Shown here piece after piece: positions 1-8,489 of a DNA stretch of 64,000 nucleotides. A program made the translations under genes and the position numbers. Within the stretch, counting starts at the first letter, position 1. Every line of letters begins with the position of its first letter. The stretch covers positions 1 through 64,000 of the forward strand of contig CAXXSU010000011.1 in the NCBI GenBank assembly GCA_963664465.2, read 5' to 3'. The stretch is from CAVOAK01 sp963664465 (lineage in GTDB: Bacteria > Pseudomonadota > Alphaproteobacteria > UBA8366 > CAVOAK01). The notes below the pieces were generated by a model. The model was not told the DNA's origin, did no database searches, and worked only from the letters and a program-made list of their open reading frames with translations.

Positions 1-1
1 G

Positions 2-403
2 TCATCCAATGACCTGACCGTTGCGCTCAATGAGGATGGGACGAGCGCCTTGACGATTCAAAGTGTAGATTCAACGTCGGCTGGTCTTGGGCTTGCGGCA
101 AGCAACGGATTTGCTAGCGATGCCGATATCGATGCCGCGCTGGCCAGTACTACAAGCGCGCGATCGTCGCTCAGAACAAGTGCCGAGACGCTCGGGTCCA
201 ACAGCTCCGTTTTGCAGACGCGGATCGATTTTACGCAGAACCTTAGCAACACGCTTGAGGGCGCGGCGGCCAACTTGACGCTGGCGGATTTGACGGAAGA
301 AGCTGCCAATCGTCTTGCCGTCCAGACCCAGCAGCAGCTCGGCATCAACTCGTTAAGCCTCGCAGCGCAAAGCCAGCAGTCGGTTCTCTCGCTCTTCGGC
401 TAA
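2..403 (+). CDS. Flagellin, C-terminal part (5' end outside window)
   Basis: The last 133 codons of a flagellin, the filament subunit exported through the flagellar type III apparatus. The frame is already open at base 2, so the start lies upstream. Visible are the Ala/Ser/Thr-rich helical segments of the conserved C-terminal D1/D0 region: an LQTRIDFTQNLSNTLEGAA-like helix, then a TQQQLGINSLSLAAQSQQ stretch ending SVLSLFG, matching the family pattern where the chain ends in VLSLL/F. The D0 end is needed for polymerisation and looks intact. A strong hairpin follows the stop. No other flagellar gene lies in the window, so the locus context is cut off. Confidence 0.9.
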   Translation, partial: SSNDLTVALNEDGTSALTIQSVDSTSAGLGLAASNGFASDADIDAALASTTSARSSLRTSAETLGSNSSVLQTRIDFTQNLSNTLEGAAANLTLADLTEEAANRLAVQTQQQLGINSLSLAAQSQQSVLSLFG

Positions 404-426
404 ATTCCAAACTACCTAGTTGCTCT

Positions 427-452
427 CGCCGTCCTTTCGTGGACGGCGTTTG
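427..452 (+). terminator. Rho-independent terminator after flagellin
   Basis: A perfect 8-bp stem (CGCCGTCC at 427-434, GGACGGCG at 441-448) with a 6-nt loop is followed by TTTGCATTT. It sits 24 nt after the flagellin stop codon and 80 nt before the next start, as expected for the end of a highly transcribed single-gene unit. Confidence 0.8.
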
Positions 453-531
453 CATTTGAATGCACCTGCCGATTGTCGGCGAGGCCCGGCCGTGACACAG
501 TCGTTAAGGCTCAACTCAAGCAGGGCTTTCA

Positions 532-1129
532 ATGCTCTCTGTGCGTGCTCTACGCCATGACGCCCTTGCCTCGACCACATTCGACCTCGCCGATGGTGAA
601 TGCGTGGCTGCGCAGGGCCCTTCGGGTTCCGGAAAGACGCTGCTGTTGCGCGCCATCGCCGATCTTGATCCGTGCGAAGGAACAGTATTGCTAGACGGTC
701 ATTCCCGCGAAGCGATGCATGCTCCGCGCTGGCGCCGCTTGGTAACCTACGTTTCCCACATCGCCGGGCTGGTGGTGCGAGACAGTTGGTCAGCACTTTG
801 CCGATTGGTCGGCGGCGCAGCCGCTACTCGCAGCGCTTGGCCTTCCTGAAGACTGCGGTGGTTGGCCGATACAGCGTCTGTCGACCGGAGAACGTCAGCG
901 GCTCGGTCTCATCCGCGCGTTATTGCTGCGCCCACGTGTGCTGCTCCTCGACGAGCCGACGTCGGGTCTCGATGTGCCCGCGGCTGCCGCGGGCGAGGAA
1001 CTGGTGACCACACATTTCAATGCCGGTGCGAGTGGCATATGGGTCAGCCACGACGATGCTCAGGCGCGGCGAATTGCACGCCGCCGCCTCGTCCTGGAGA
1101 ACGGCAGCACCAGGGAGTCCATGCTGTGA
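532..1129 (+). pseudogene. fetA: FetA-like ABC transporter ATPase, frameshifted
   Basis: The ATP-binding subunit of a FetAB/YbbLM-type ABC transporter (iron export or metal homeostasis in E. coli). The 5' part (from ATG 532) carries Walker A GPSGSGKT; the 3' part, in the +1 frame, carries the signature LSTGERQR, Walker B LLLDEP with TSGLD, and the switch His in WVSHDD. The frames join near 752-764: dropping one T from the TTT at 752-754 restores a continuous reading VTYVPTSPGWWCETVGQHF, which aligns with the Q-loop region of FetA. The repaired protein would have about 198 residues, a little shorter than usual. The stop (1127-1129) overlaps the permease start. Either a one-base insertion that kills the gene or a sequencing error; no convincing recoding signal is visible. 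Confidence 0.8.
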
Positions 1130-1935
1130 ACTATATCCAGCTCGATTTGATCGACCTCGCCATCGCCGGGTCGCTCATCCTCCTGAATGGCGGGCTTTCA
1201 CTTGTTCTCCACTTGCAATTGGAGAGACAGCTGTTGATCGCAACGGCGCGTATGATCGTCCAATTGCTGCTCGTCGGATTTGTTCTCACAACCTTGTTTT
1301 CGATAGTGTCTCCGCTGTGGACGGGATTGGCGGCATTAGCGATGATTCTGTTTGCCGGGCGGGAGATCATGGCCCGCCAGGAGCGCCGGCTCGCGGGTCT
1401 GTGGGCCTACGGTCTCGGCACTAGCTGCATGCTGGTCGCCGCAACTTTGATAACGGTGTTCGCCTTAACGACCCAAGTCAGGCCGGATCCTTGGTACCAT
1501 CCGCGCTACGGTCTACCGCTGCTGGGAATGATCCTTGGCAATACGATGACCGGGATCAGCCTCGGTCTTCACACCCTGACGACCGCGTTGGTGCGCGAAC
1601 GCGATGGGATCGAGGCGCAACTATCCTTAGGCGCGACGCGCAATGTGGCACTCCTGCCCGCCACCCGTTCCGCCATGCGCAGCGCCCTGATGCCCGTTGT
1701 CAATGCGATGGCCGCTACCGGACTTGTCGCCTTGCCGGGCATGATGACGGGCCAGATTCTCGCCGGCGTCGAACCGACAGAGGCGGTCAAGTACCAGCTC
1801 CTCATCATGTTCCTCATCGCCGGTGGTACTGGCCTAGGTTCGTTGACCGCCGTCATGGGCGCCGCCTATCGGCTCACCGACGGGCGTCATCGCCTGCGGC
1901 TCGATCGCCTGTCAGCGTCGGCTGAGAACAGCTAA
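1126..1935 (+). CDS. fetB: FetB-like ABC transporter permease
   Basis: Integral-membrane subunit of the FetAB/YbbLM exporter family. I start it at GTG 1126, overlapping the ATPase stop, because the protein then begins at the first membrane segment (269 aa, the family length); the same frame is open upstream but only as a shadow of the ATPase gene. Five to seven hydrophobic segments are visible, together with the family hallmarks: a GMILGNTMTGISLG block, the LSLGATRN coupling-helix region and LPGMMTGQILAGVEP, close to the LPGMMSGLIFAGIDP of E. coli FetB. The coupled ATPase upstream is frameshifted, so the transporter is probably not functional unless that shift is an error. Confidence 0.88.
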   Translation: MNYIQLDLIDLAIAGSLILLNGGLSLVLHLQLERQLLIATARMIVQLLLVGFVLTTLFSIVSPLWTGLAALAMILFAGREIMARQERRLAGLWAYGLGTSCMLVAATLITVFALTTQVRPDPWYHPRYGLPLLGMILGNTMTGISLGLHTLTTALVRERDGIEAQLSLGATRNVALLPATRSAMRSALMPVVNAMAATGLVALPGMMTGQILAGVEPTEAVKYQLLIMFLIAGGTGLGSLTAVMGAAYRLTDGRHRLRLDRLSASAENS

Positions 1936-2268
1936 CGACAATCACCGACGGGCTGGGCCAAATTTTTTAGCGTCTTTGATCACTTATCGGATCACAATAC
2001 ACAGAGTCGATTTTCCCTTGAATGTTCGAACTTTGTTCCCATGTTTGGGGTCAGGGATGGCGGTGGGACGCAGGGGCGTATCAATCGCTTAATTACCTGG
2101 CGGCCAACGGCGACACGGTGCTGTCGCTTGGGCTTGCGTCGAGCGACGGAGTTCAACGTTCGCTCCGTTAAAGTTAGTGGTCTTGCCGATGATCTCCCCA
2201 ATATTTTGGGTCTGCTTGCCTGATCCGCGATCAAGCGTCACCGGCACGATACTGGAGGTACGAAGAAC
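1936..2268. other. Intergenic region upstream of rpoH
   Basis: 333 nt without a credible gene. It contains the rpoH leader: a good Shine-Dalgarno GGAGG at 2254-2258, and a small inverted repeat CCCAA/TTGGG at 2197-2201 and 2206-2210 of unknown meaning. I see no promoter that I would defend and no strong terminator behind fetB; a GGCC-containing weak stem before the T run at about 1965 is too short. Confidence 0.5.
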
Positions 2269-3150
2269 GTGCAGATCGATAACACTTTGACACAGTATTT
2301 CTCGGATATCGGCGAATTCCCGATGCTGGACGCTGAGACGGAACGCGAGTACGCGCGGCAGTGGCGCAAGAAAAGCGACTATCGCGCGGTCGAACAGCTC
2401 GTCGGCAGTCATCTGCGTCTCGTCGCCAAGATAGCGCGCGGCTTTCGTGGCTACGGGCTGCCGCTCGACGATTTGATCGCGGAAGGCAACGTTGGTCTCA
2501 TGCAGGCGGCACAGCGCTTCGAACCAGAGCGCGGTTTTCGCTTCGCGACATATGCCGTCTGGTGGATCCGTGCGGCAATTCAGGAATATGTCATGCGAAA
2601 CCTGTCGATCGTACGGATGGGTACCACGGCAGCCCAGAAGAAACTCTTCTTCAATCTTCGGCGCCTCAAGGCTGAGCTGTCGGTGCTCGACGATGGCGAT
2701 CTCGATGCGGAGACGACGGCCGTAATCGCCAGCGCACTCAACGTCCCCGAGCGGGAGGTCGCGTCGATGAATCGGCGTCTCAGCGCGGTCGATCGATCGC
2801 TTAACGCGACTATTGGTTTGGATTCAGACGAGCAGCACCAGGATATGCTTGTCGATCAGGAGTTGGATCACGAGAGCCGGTTCGGAAACAGCGAGGAGCT
2901 TGCGCGGCGCCAGAGCTTCATGGCGAGTGCCATATCTAAATTGAATGCGCGTGAGCGGCATATCTTGGCCGAGCGGCGTCTGCAGGAAGATCCGCCTACT
3001 CTGGCCGATTTGAGCGAGGAGTATGGCATCTCGCGCGAGCGCGTCCGTCAGATCGAGGTCCGAGCGTTCGAAAAGTTGCAGATTGCGATGCTTGACGCCG
3101 CTGCAGCGGCCGAACGACCCGCCGAGAACGCTCTCGAATCCGTTAGTTAG
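2269..3150 (+). CDS. rpoH: RNA polymerase sigma factor RpoH (sigma-32)
   Basis: Alternative sigma factor for heat-shock and general stress promoters, 293 aa, the family length. Region 2 is complete: LVGSHLRLVAKIA, GLPLDDLIAEGNVGLMQAA and the melting segment RFATYAVWWIRAAIQEY. The RpoH box, which in E. coli contacts core polymerase and separates RpoH from RpoD, is present as AQKKLFFNLRRLK near residues 123-135. Region 4 ends in the helix-turn-helix LADLSEEYGISRERVRQIE. The start is GTG 2269, chosen because GGAGG lies 10 nt upstream. The last 8 nt overlap the convergent znuB gene. Alphaproteobacteria often carry two rpoH paralogues; which one this is cannot be told. Confidence 0.95.
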   Translation: MQIDNTLTQYFSDIGEFPMLDAETEREYARQWRKKSDYRAVEQLVGSHLRLVAKIARGFRGYGLPLDDLIAEGNVGLMQAAQRFEPERGFRFATYAVWWIRAAIQEYVMRNLSIVRMGTTAAQKKLFFNLRRLKAELSVLDDGDLDAETTAVIASALNVPEREVASMNRRLSAVDRSLNATIGLDSDEQHQDMLVDQELDHESRFGNSEELARRQSFMASAISKLNARERHILAERRLQEDPPTLADLSEEYGISRERVRQIEVRAFEKLQIAMLDAAAAAERPAENALESVS

Positions 3151-3955
3151 ATGACCTCATACGCCCCAGGTATGGGCCGAGTCCAAGCGCCAGGCTCGCC
3201 GCAAAGAGGACCGTCGCTGCAACGACGATCGAGGGACCGGATGGCGTATCCCAGTTGAGTGAAGCCGCTAGCCCGCCAACGACCGCGAGCGCACCGACAA
3301 GACTTGCAATCGCTGCCATTGCCTCGGGGCTGCGTGCAAATCGCCGTGCCGTGGCGGCAGGGATGATCAGCAGTGAACTAATCAATAGAACGCCGACGAC
3401 CTTTATGGAAACGGCGATGATAAGCGCAATCAGCAACATGAAGGCCAGTCTTGTTGGCAAAACAGAAATGCCTTCAGCTTCGGCCAGCTCCTCATGCACG
3501 GTCACGGCGATGAGTGACCGCCAGACCATCGCCAAAAAGGCCAATGTCGCAATCCCACCGCAATAGATCCAAAGGATATCGACGGGCGTCACCGCGAGGA
3601 TATCGCCGAACAGGTAGCCCAAGAGATCGACACGCAGCCATTCCATAAGGCTTATCGCAACGAGACCCAGCGACAATGCGGCATGGGAAAGGATGCCGAG
3701 AAGCGTGTCCGTCGAAAGCCGCTGCTGACGCTGTAGCAGAACCAGAAATACCGCAAGCACGACCCCGGTCGCGATGATACCCACTATGACATCGACGCCC
3801 AACAACAGGCCGAGTGCGACGCCTAAGAGTGCCGAATGTGCCATTGAGTCGCCAAAATAAGCCATGCGCCGCCAGACGATGAAGCATCCAAGCGGGCCAG
3901 CGACAACAGCGACGCCCAATCCAGCGACCAATGCGCGGAGAAAAAAGTCGTCCAT
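3143..3955 (-). CDS. znuB: Zinc ABC transporter permease ZnuB
   Basis: Membrane subunit of the high-affinity zinc importer (ABC-3 family), 270 aa with about eight hydrophobic segments. Typical features are the N-terminal FLRALVAGLGVAVVAGPLGCF, the MAYFGDSMAHSALLGVALG block conserved in Znu/Mnt/Tro permeases, the cytoplasmic HEELAEAEG loop that contacts the ATPase, and the VVGVLLISSLLIIPAATAR helix. It lies 2 nt downstream of znuC in the same operon, so it is translated with it and should share Zur control. No znuA (binding protein) is in the window and must be encoded elsewhere. The 3' end runs 8 nt into the convergent rpoH gene. Confidence 0.94.
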   Translation of the reverse strand: MDDFFLRALVAGLGVAVVAGPLGCFIVWRRMAYFGDSMAHSALLGVALGLLLGVDVIVGIIATGVVLAVFLVLLQRQQRLSTDTLLGILSHAALSLGLVAISLMEWLRVDLLGYLFGDILAVTPVDILWIYCGGIATLAFLAMVWRSLIAVTVHEELAEAEGISVLPTRLAFMLLIALIIAVSIKVVGVLLISSLLIIPAATARRFARSPEAMAAIASLVGALAVVGGLAASLNWDTPSGPSIVVAATVLFAASLALGLGPYLGRMRSSN

Positions 3956-3957
3956 TG

Positions 3958-4767
3958 TCAGTCCAATGTTCCGCTCGTGTCATTTTGCCCCGCATGGTTT
4001 CGCTGGCCGTCTTCTGGAAGCGGGACGACCGCACCGGAAACATCGTGCGCATGGTCGTGATCGTGGGTATACGGCGCTATGTGCTGGACGACGTTTGGTC
4101 CAAACAATGAAAGGAATTCAGGGTTCTGGCTTACCGCCTCCGGTTTGCCGGAGCAGCAGATGTGGTGGTTTAGGCAAATGACACGATCGGTTGACGACAT
4201 CACCATGTGAAGGTTGTGTGAGATCATGAGGACACCGCACCCCAGCTGTGTGCGAAATTTCGATATGAGGCCGTAAAGTTCCGCTTCACCGGAAAAGTCG
4301 ACGCCCTGCGTAGGTTCGTCGAGCACTAGGAGCTGCGGCTCGCGGAGCAATGCGCGGGCGAGCAAGACGCGTTGCAATTCGCCACCCGATAAATCGGCGA
4401 CATTTGCAGCTGCCAAATTGGCAATCCCCGTTGCAGCGAGCGCATCCGTAATTGCGGCCTGCCGGCGTGCACACGTCAGCGTCATCATGCGATTCACGGT
4501 CAACGGTAGAACCGGATCGACCGTGAATCGCTGTGGCACGTAGCCCACGACGAGGCCGGGGCGGCGTTCAACTTGCCCGCTATCCGGTGCGAGAAGTCCC
4601 AACACCAAACGCGCAAGCGTCGTCTTCCCAGAGCCGTTGGGACCGATCAGCGTTACAATTTCGCCGGCATGAATATCAAGATCGATGCCGCTGAGGACGT
4701 TCAGGGCGCCAAAGCGCAGGCTGACATTTTGTACCGCGATCAGCGATAAATTGGATTGGCTGTCCAT
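3958..4767 (-). CDS. znuC: Zinc ABC transporter ATPase ZnuC
   Basis: ATP-binding subunit of the zinc importer, 269 aa. Walker A GPNGSGKT, signature LSGGELQRV, Walker B LLVLDEP followed by TQGVD, and the switch motif MISHNLH are all intact; the RFTVDPVLPLTVNRMM segment is the usual Q-loop region of ZnuC. The C-terminal tail is His/Asp-rich (YTHDHDHAHD near residue 230), as in several alphaproteobacterial ZnuC proteins, and may bind zinc. First gene of a znuC-znuB operon; a Zur-box-like palindrome lies 33 nt upstream of the start codon. Confidence 0.94.
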   Translation of the reverse strand: MDSQSNLSLIAVQNVSLRFGALNVLSGIDLDIHAGEIVTLIGPNGSGKTTLARLVLGLLAPDSGQVERRPGLVVGYVPQRFTVDPVLPLTVNRMMTLTCARRQAAITDALAATGIANLAAANVADLSGGELQRVLLARALLREPQLLVLDEPTQGVDFSGEAELYGLISKFRTQLGCGVLMISHNLHMVMSSTDRVICLNHHICCSGKPEAVSQNPEFLSLFGPNVVQHIAPYTHDHDHAHDVSGAVVPLPEDGQRNHAGQNDTSGTLD

Positions 4768-4799
4768 CGCAGGGCCGGACCTTCAGATGATTCCTTGCA

Positions 4800-4820
4800 A
4801 AACGTTATATAGTAACATTT
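4800..4820 (-). promoter_or_regulatory. Candidate Zur operator upstream of znuCB
   Basis: An AT-rich inverted repeat, AAACGTTA, spacer TATAG, TAACATTT; the half-sites match at 7 of 8 positions. The GTTATAnnnTAAC core resembles the known Zur box (GTTATAATATAAC type). Placed 33 nt before the znuC start it would cover the promoter, so zinc-loaded Zur would repress znuCB. Confidence 0.65.
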
Positions 4821-4868
4821 GGCCAAGGAACATTGGCGAGCTGTGCTGCCCGTCGCAGCTATTGCCAG

Positions 4869-5150
4869 TTAAGCCGTGTCGAGCAGAGCGCCAATTTCTG
4901 CAGCCAGTTTATCAGCGGATTGGCGACCATCGAACTCTTCCGGCGCAGTCTGCCGATTGACATATAGGCCTGTTGGCGCGCCAGGTCGGCCGTAGCATCC
5001 GAGGCATCGGTACGCGCCTTGAAATTCAACGGACGCGCAAATCGAACGGGCGCATCGAGCCCGATGCCGGTGAAAGGGGTGTTTGCCTGTGCCGTGGGGT
5101 TCCGATAACTAGGAACAGTGTTGCCGGCATGCTGGCAAGCACCTGTAAAA
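4869..5150 (-). pseudogene. Decayed 3' gene remnant, possibly a lipoprotein
   Basis: On the minus strand a frame without a start reads ...TGACQHAGNTVPSYRNPTA and, further on, APVRFARPLNFKARTDAS and QQAYMSIG; near 4955 it must shift by one base to continue TAPEEFDGRQSADKLAAE and end IGALLDTA at the TAA 4869-4871. Both halves look coding (few rare codons, helical C-terminus), and a stop lies just upstream at about 5164. The TGAC piece could be the remains of a lipobox. I recognise no family. Read as a truncated, frameshifted leftover; chance open frames are the alternative. Confidence 0.35.
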
Positions 5151-5172
5151 TCGTTGTTAGGAGACTATCGTT

Positions 5173-6039
5173 ATGGATCGAAGAACGCAGCTTGCGAAGC
5201 GAGTTCGCGCACGAGAAATAACCGTTGTGCCAGGTGTTTACGATATGATCTCGGCACGGATTGCCGATGCGGCTGGCTTCGATGCGCTCTACATGACGGG
5301 ATACGGCGTGACGGCCTCGCATTTGGGTCTGCCGGACGCGGGACTGGCGTCATTCACGGAGATGGCTTCGCGGGCGCAGACGATTGCCACAGGGACAGCG
5401 ACACCGCTTGTGGCCGATGCTGACACCGGCTACGGCGGTCTCTTGAACGTGCAACGCACCGTGCGTGGCTACGAAGCAGCGGGAGTCGCCGCGATCCAGC
5501 TTGAGGATCAGGAGTTTCCGAAGAAATGCGGCCATACGGAGGGCCGGCGGGTGATACCGCTGGCCGACATGGTGCGCAAGATCGAGGTTGCCGTCGAGAG
5601 CCGCGAAGACCCAGACTTCCTTATCGTTGCACGCACCGATGCGAGGACTTCATTAGGTATCGACGCAGCGCTGAGGCGAGCGGAGGCGTATCGCAATGCC
5701 GGCGCTGACGTTCTCTTCATCGAATCGCCGGAGGACGAAGCGGAGTTTGAACGCATTGGTCAAACGATTGATGCGCCGCTGCTTGCCAACATGGTCGAGA
5801 GCGGCCGCTCACCCGTTCTGAGTCTCGAGCAGCTGGCGGCCTACGGATTCACGATCGCACTCTATCCTGGAACGGCATTTCTCGCTGCAGCGTACACCCT
5901 GGAGCAGGTTTACGAACATTTGCATGCCTGTGGATCTAGCCACGATCTCAGCGCACCGATGACCACACTTGCGCATATGAATGAAATCATGGGATTTGAA
6001 TCGGTCTGGGAGTTCGACCGGCGTTGGGCTGAAACGTGA
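5173..6039 (+). CDS. Isocitrate lyase/PEP mutase superfamily enzyme
   Basis: A (beta/alpha)8-barrel carbon-carbon (or phosphorus-carbon) lyase, 288 aa. Landmarks in order: VPGVYDMISARIADAAGFDALYMTG-type substrate loop, the Mg-binding DADTGYG, the QLEDQ motif, the gating-loop KKCGH carrying the catalytic Cys of methylisocitrate/dimethylmalate lyases, and the ARTDAR and IESPEDEAE strands. KKCGH argues for a lyase such as 2-methylisocitrate or 2,3-dimethylmalate lyase or an oxaloacetate decarboxylase-like enzyme rather than PEP mutase; the exact substrate is not clear. AGGAG (5159-5163) precedes ATG 5173. Coupled to the next gene by a 4-nt overlap. No prpC/prpD neighbours, so a propionate role is not supported by context. 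Confidence 0.85.
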   Translation: MDRRTQLAKRVRAREITVVPGVYDMISARIADAAGFDALYMTGYGVTASHLGLPDAGLASFTEMASRAQTIATGTATPLVADADTGYGGLLNVQRTVRGYEAAGVAAIQLEDQEFPKKCGHTEGRRVIPLADMVRKIEVAVESREDPDFLIVARTDARTSLGIDAALRRAEAYRNAGADVLFIESPEDEAEFERIGQTIDAPLLANMVESGRSPVLSLEQLAAYGFTIALYPGTAFLAAAYTLEQVYEHLHACGSSHDLSAPMTTLAHMNEIMGFESVWEFDRRWAET

Positions 6040-6776
6040 CTCGGCGTCGCCCGAGTTCCTCACCCAAGGCCGTCATCTTCGACCTTGACGATACCATCAT
6101 CAACACCAACCGGCGTCGCGCCTGGCACAGAACCTTGAGCGAGTTCGAGCGTCGCCTGCCGGCGCACGACGTCATGGATGTCGCGGCCGCAATTGCCGAT
6201 GCCGCCGACGCTTTTTGGGCCGATCCCGAAAACAACAAACGCTGGGGACTCAGTATCCCGGAAGGGCGCCGGTTTTTGGTGGAGGGTGTGCTGGCGAACC
6301 TCGGAGTGCGCGATGCCGGTCTACCTGGCGATCTGATGACAGAATTTTCCAAGGGCCGCGACGATGACCTTGTGCTTTTTCCCGGTGTCAGGGAAACGCT
6401 TGAGCAAATGAGCGCGGATGGTATTCGCTTGGCCATGCTGACTAACGGCAGCAGTGAAATGCAGCGTAGGAAGATCAGCCGGTTCGAGCTGTCGGCGCAA
6501 TTCGAGCATATTCAGGTCCAAGAAGAGTTCGGCACCGGCAAACCCGATCCCGCTGCCTTCCGGAACGTTCTGGAAGTACTCGACCTGCAGGTCGACGAGG
6601 TATGGATGGTCGGCGACCACCTCGAGCTCGACGTGGCGGCTGCACAAAATCTCGGTATCTTTGCCATCTGGCACGACCATAAAGGTTCCGGCCTGCCTAG
6701 CGGAAACAGAATTCAGCCGGACCATATCGTCACTGCTATCCCCGAGTTGCTTAGTTTGGCCGGTCTTGGTTCATGA
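6036..6776 (+). CDS. HAD-superfamily hydrolase
   Basis: Haloacid-dehalogenase-type phosphatase, 246 aa. Motif I is FDLDDT (nucleophile Asp and acid/base Asp), motif II LTNGS, motif III the Lys of FGTGKPDP, and motif IV VGDHLELD. A helical cap (about residues 25-95) lies between motifs I and II, as in the subfamily I phosphatases that act on small phosphorylated metabolites. Start GTG 6036 overlaps the stop of the upstream lyase, so the two are translationally coupled; a phosphate ester produced or consumed in the same pathway is possible but not shown. Its 3' end faces an IS1380-type element. Confidence 0.85.
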   Translation: MTRRRPSSSPKAVIFDLDDTIINTNRRRAWHRTLSEFERRLPAHDVMDVAAAIADAADAFWADPENNKRWGLSIPEGRRFLVEGVLANLGVRDAGLPGDLMTEFSKGRDDDLVLFPGVRETLEQMSADGIRLAMLTNGSSEMQRRKISRFELSAQFEHIQVQEEFGTGKPDPAAFRNVLEVLDLQVDEVWMVGDHLELDVAAAQNLGIFAIWHDHKGSGLPSGNRIQPDHIVTAIPELLSLAGLGS

Positions 6777-6891
6777 CCGCGAAAGTGGCTAGTGCGGCCG
6801 CGGTGGCAGATTCCGGCTCGACTTGGAAAGCGTGGTAAACTAGAGAACAACTGTCGTGTTGAGCCGGAGGCGACGCGGCCAGAAGAGTTAG

Positions 6892-8489
6892 CCCGGATTA
6901 TTCACGGCACGGCGTGAAAGAGGTGGTGAGCGTGGATTAAACTGTTGAGATTCCGTATGATTCTGGTGTCTGGCCAAGACCATACGGCAACAGGGAAACC
7001 CGGCTCACCATGGATGAGATTACCGCCTATCTCCCCGGACTGTCACCCGTCGAGAACAAGGAACTGTGCGTCCGGTTCGCCGGCGGCCGGCTGTCGTCGG
7101 ACGGCGGCGTGCTGGTGCTGCGCGAGATCGAGAAGCGTCTCGGCCTTGCCGCGCGCCTAGCCGGTTGCCTGTCCGATGCGCGCGATCCAGCGAGCACCAC
7201 CCACTCATACGCCGACATGATCGGGGCGCGCATGTTCGCCATCGCCTGCGGATACGAGGATTGCGACGACCTCGACGTGCTGCGCTTCGATCCGGCGTTC
7301 AAGCTGGCCTGTGGTCGCCTGCCCGAGAGCGGTCGCGATCTGATGTCGCAGCCGACCTTGTCCAGGCTCGAGAACGCCCCATCATGGCGCGAACTGGCGC
7401 GCATGGGGCTGACGATGATCGATCTGTTTTGCGACAGCTTCGAGCGCGTGCCCCAACGCATCGTGCTCGACATTGACGATACCCCTGATGCCGTCCACGG
7501 CGGCCAGCAACTGGCACTGTTCAACGCCCATTACGACGAGTACTGCTTTCAGCCCATCCACATCTTCGACGCGGCGACCGCCAAGCCGGTGCTGTCGCTG
7601 CTGCGTCCGGGCAAGCGGCCATCTGGTGACGAGGCGGCGCGGGTCTTGCGCCACGTCATCGGCCGCATCCGGCGCCATTGGCCCCGGGTCGAGATCGCGG
7701 TGCGTGGCGACGGCCATTACGGCACGCCCGAGGTCATGGACCTGCTGGAGGATCAGGGCCACGGCTACATTCTCGGGCTTCCCGGCAACGCCCGGCTGAG
7801 CGAGATCGGCCAGCCGTGGTGCGAGGACGCGGCGCTGCGCCGGGTGCAATCAGGCAAGGACAAGGTGCGCCGTTTCTTCCAGACCGGCTACCAGGCCAAA
7901 AGCTGGTCACGCGAGCGCAAGGTCGTTGCCCGCGTCGAGGCCACCGCAAGGGGGACGGATGTCCGCTTCGTCGTCACCAACCTGCCGGGCCGCGCCAAAT
8001 TGCTCTACGAGAGGGTCTATTGCGCCCGTGGCCGGATGGAAAACATGATCAAGGAGCACAAGCTCTACACCAAATCCGACCGCACCTCGTGTCACCGATG
8101 GGAAGCCAACCAGTTCCGGCTGTTCCTGCACACCGCCGCCTATTGGCTGCTGCATCAGTTGCGCCGGACCGCGCCCCGCCGCTCGCCGTGGCGCACCGCG
8201 ACGTTCGAGACGCTACGACGGGCATTCCTCAAGATCGCCGTGCGCATCGAGGAGCTCAACACTCGCATCAAGATCGCCCTGCCCTCGGCCTACCCATATC
8301 GCAACGCCCTGATCGCGATGGCCGCCTCCATCGCCGCACAAGGCCCCTGATCCTAGCGGCGCGTGCCGCCGGATGAACCTCGAACGTCAATCTCCAACCC
8401 GTAACGAAAACCCGCCCCGAAAGCCGCCGTCAACCCGGCCGATACCGCTCGCCTCGCTCAAATCGGCCGCCAAGCGTGAATAATGCGGG
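6892..8489 (+). mobile_element. IS1380-family insertion sequence (1598 bp)
   Basis: Terminal inverted repeats are CCCGGATTATTCACG at 6892-6906 and its complement with one mismatch at 8475-8489 (14 of 15). The element is flanked by the 4-bp direct repeat TTAG at 6888-6891 and 8490-8493, the duplication length usual for IS1380. One complete transposase gene lies inside. The right end carries the last codons and stop now used by ygfZ. Intact ends and duplication indicate a recent single insertion. Confidence 0.93.
7010..8350 (+). CDS. IS1380-family transposase
   Basis: DDE transposase of 446 aa. The sequence shows the IS1380 pattern: an N-terminal FAGGRLSSDGGVLVLREIE block, DARDPASTTHS with IGARMFAIACGYED, the first catalytic Asp in IVLDIDDTPD, the second in VRGDGHYGTPE, and the Glu in YCARGRMENMIKEHK, followed by the NQFRLFLHTAAYWLLH helix. 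The reading frame is uninterrupted, so the element may still be active. ATG 7010 lies inside the element 118 nt from its left end. Confidence 0.95.
   Translation: MDEITAYLPGLSPVENKELCVRFAGGRLSSDGGVLVLREIEKRLGLAARLAGCLSDARDPASTTHSYADMIGARMFAIACGYEDCDDLDVLRFDPAFKLACGRLPESGRDLMSQPTLSRLENAPSWRELARMGLTMIDLFCDSFERVPQRIVLDIDDTPDAVHGGQQLALFNAHYDEYCFQPIHIFDAATAKPVLSLLRPGKRPSGDEAARVLRHVIGRIRRHWPRVEIAVRGDGHYGTPEVMDLLEDQGHGYILGLPGNARLSEIGQPWCEDAALRRVQSGKDKVRRFFQTGYQAKSWSRERKVVARVEATARGTDVRFVVTNLPGRAKLLYERVYCARGRMENMIKEHKLYTKSDRTSCHRWEANQFRLFLHTAAYWLLHQLRRTAPRRSPWRTATFETLRRAFLKIAVRIEELNTRIKIALPSAYPYRNALIAMAASIAAQGP

Noticed and set aside
745..770. Programmed +1 frameshifting in the fetA-like gene.
   Set aside because: No stop codon/slippery pair or stimulatory structure at the site, and FetA relatives are not known to use it.
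2197..2210. CCCAA/TTGGG inverted repeat as an rpoH operator.
   Set aside because: Only 5-bp arms with no known matching regulator; could be chance.
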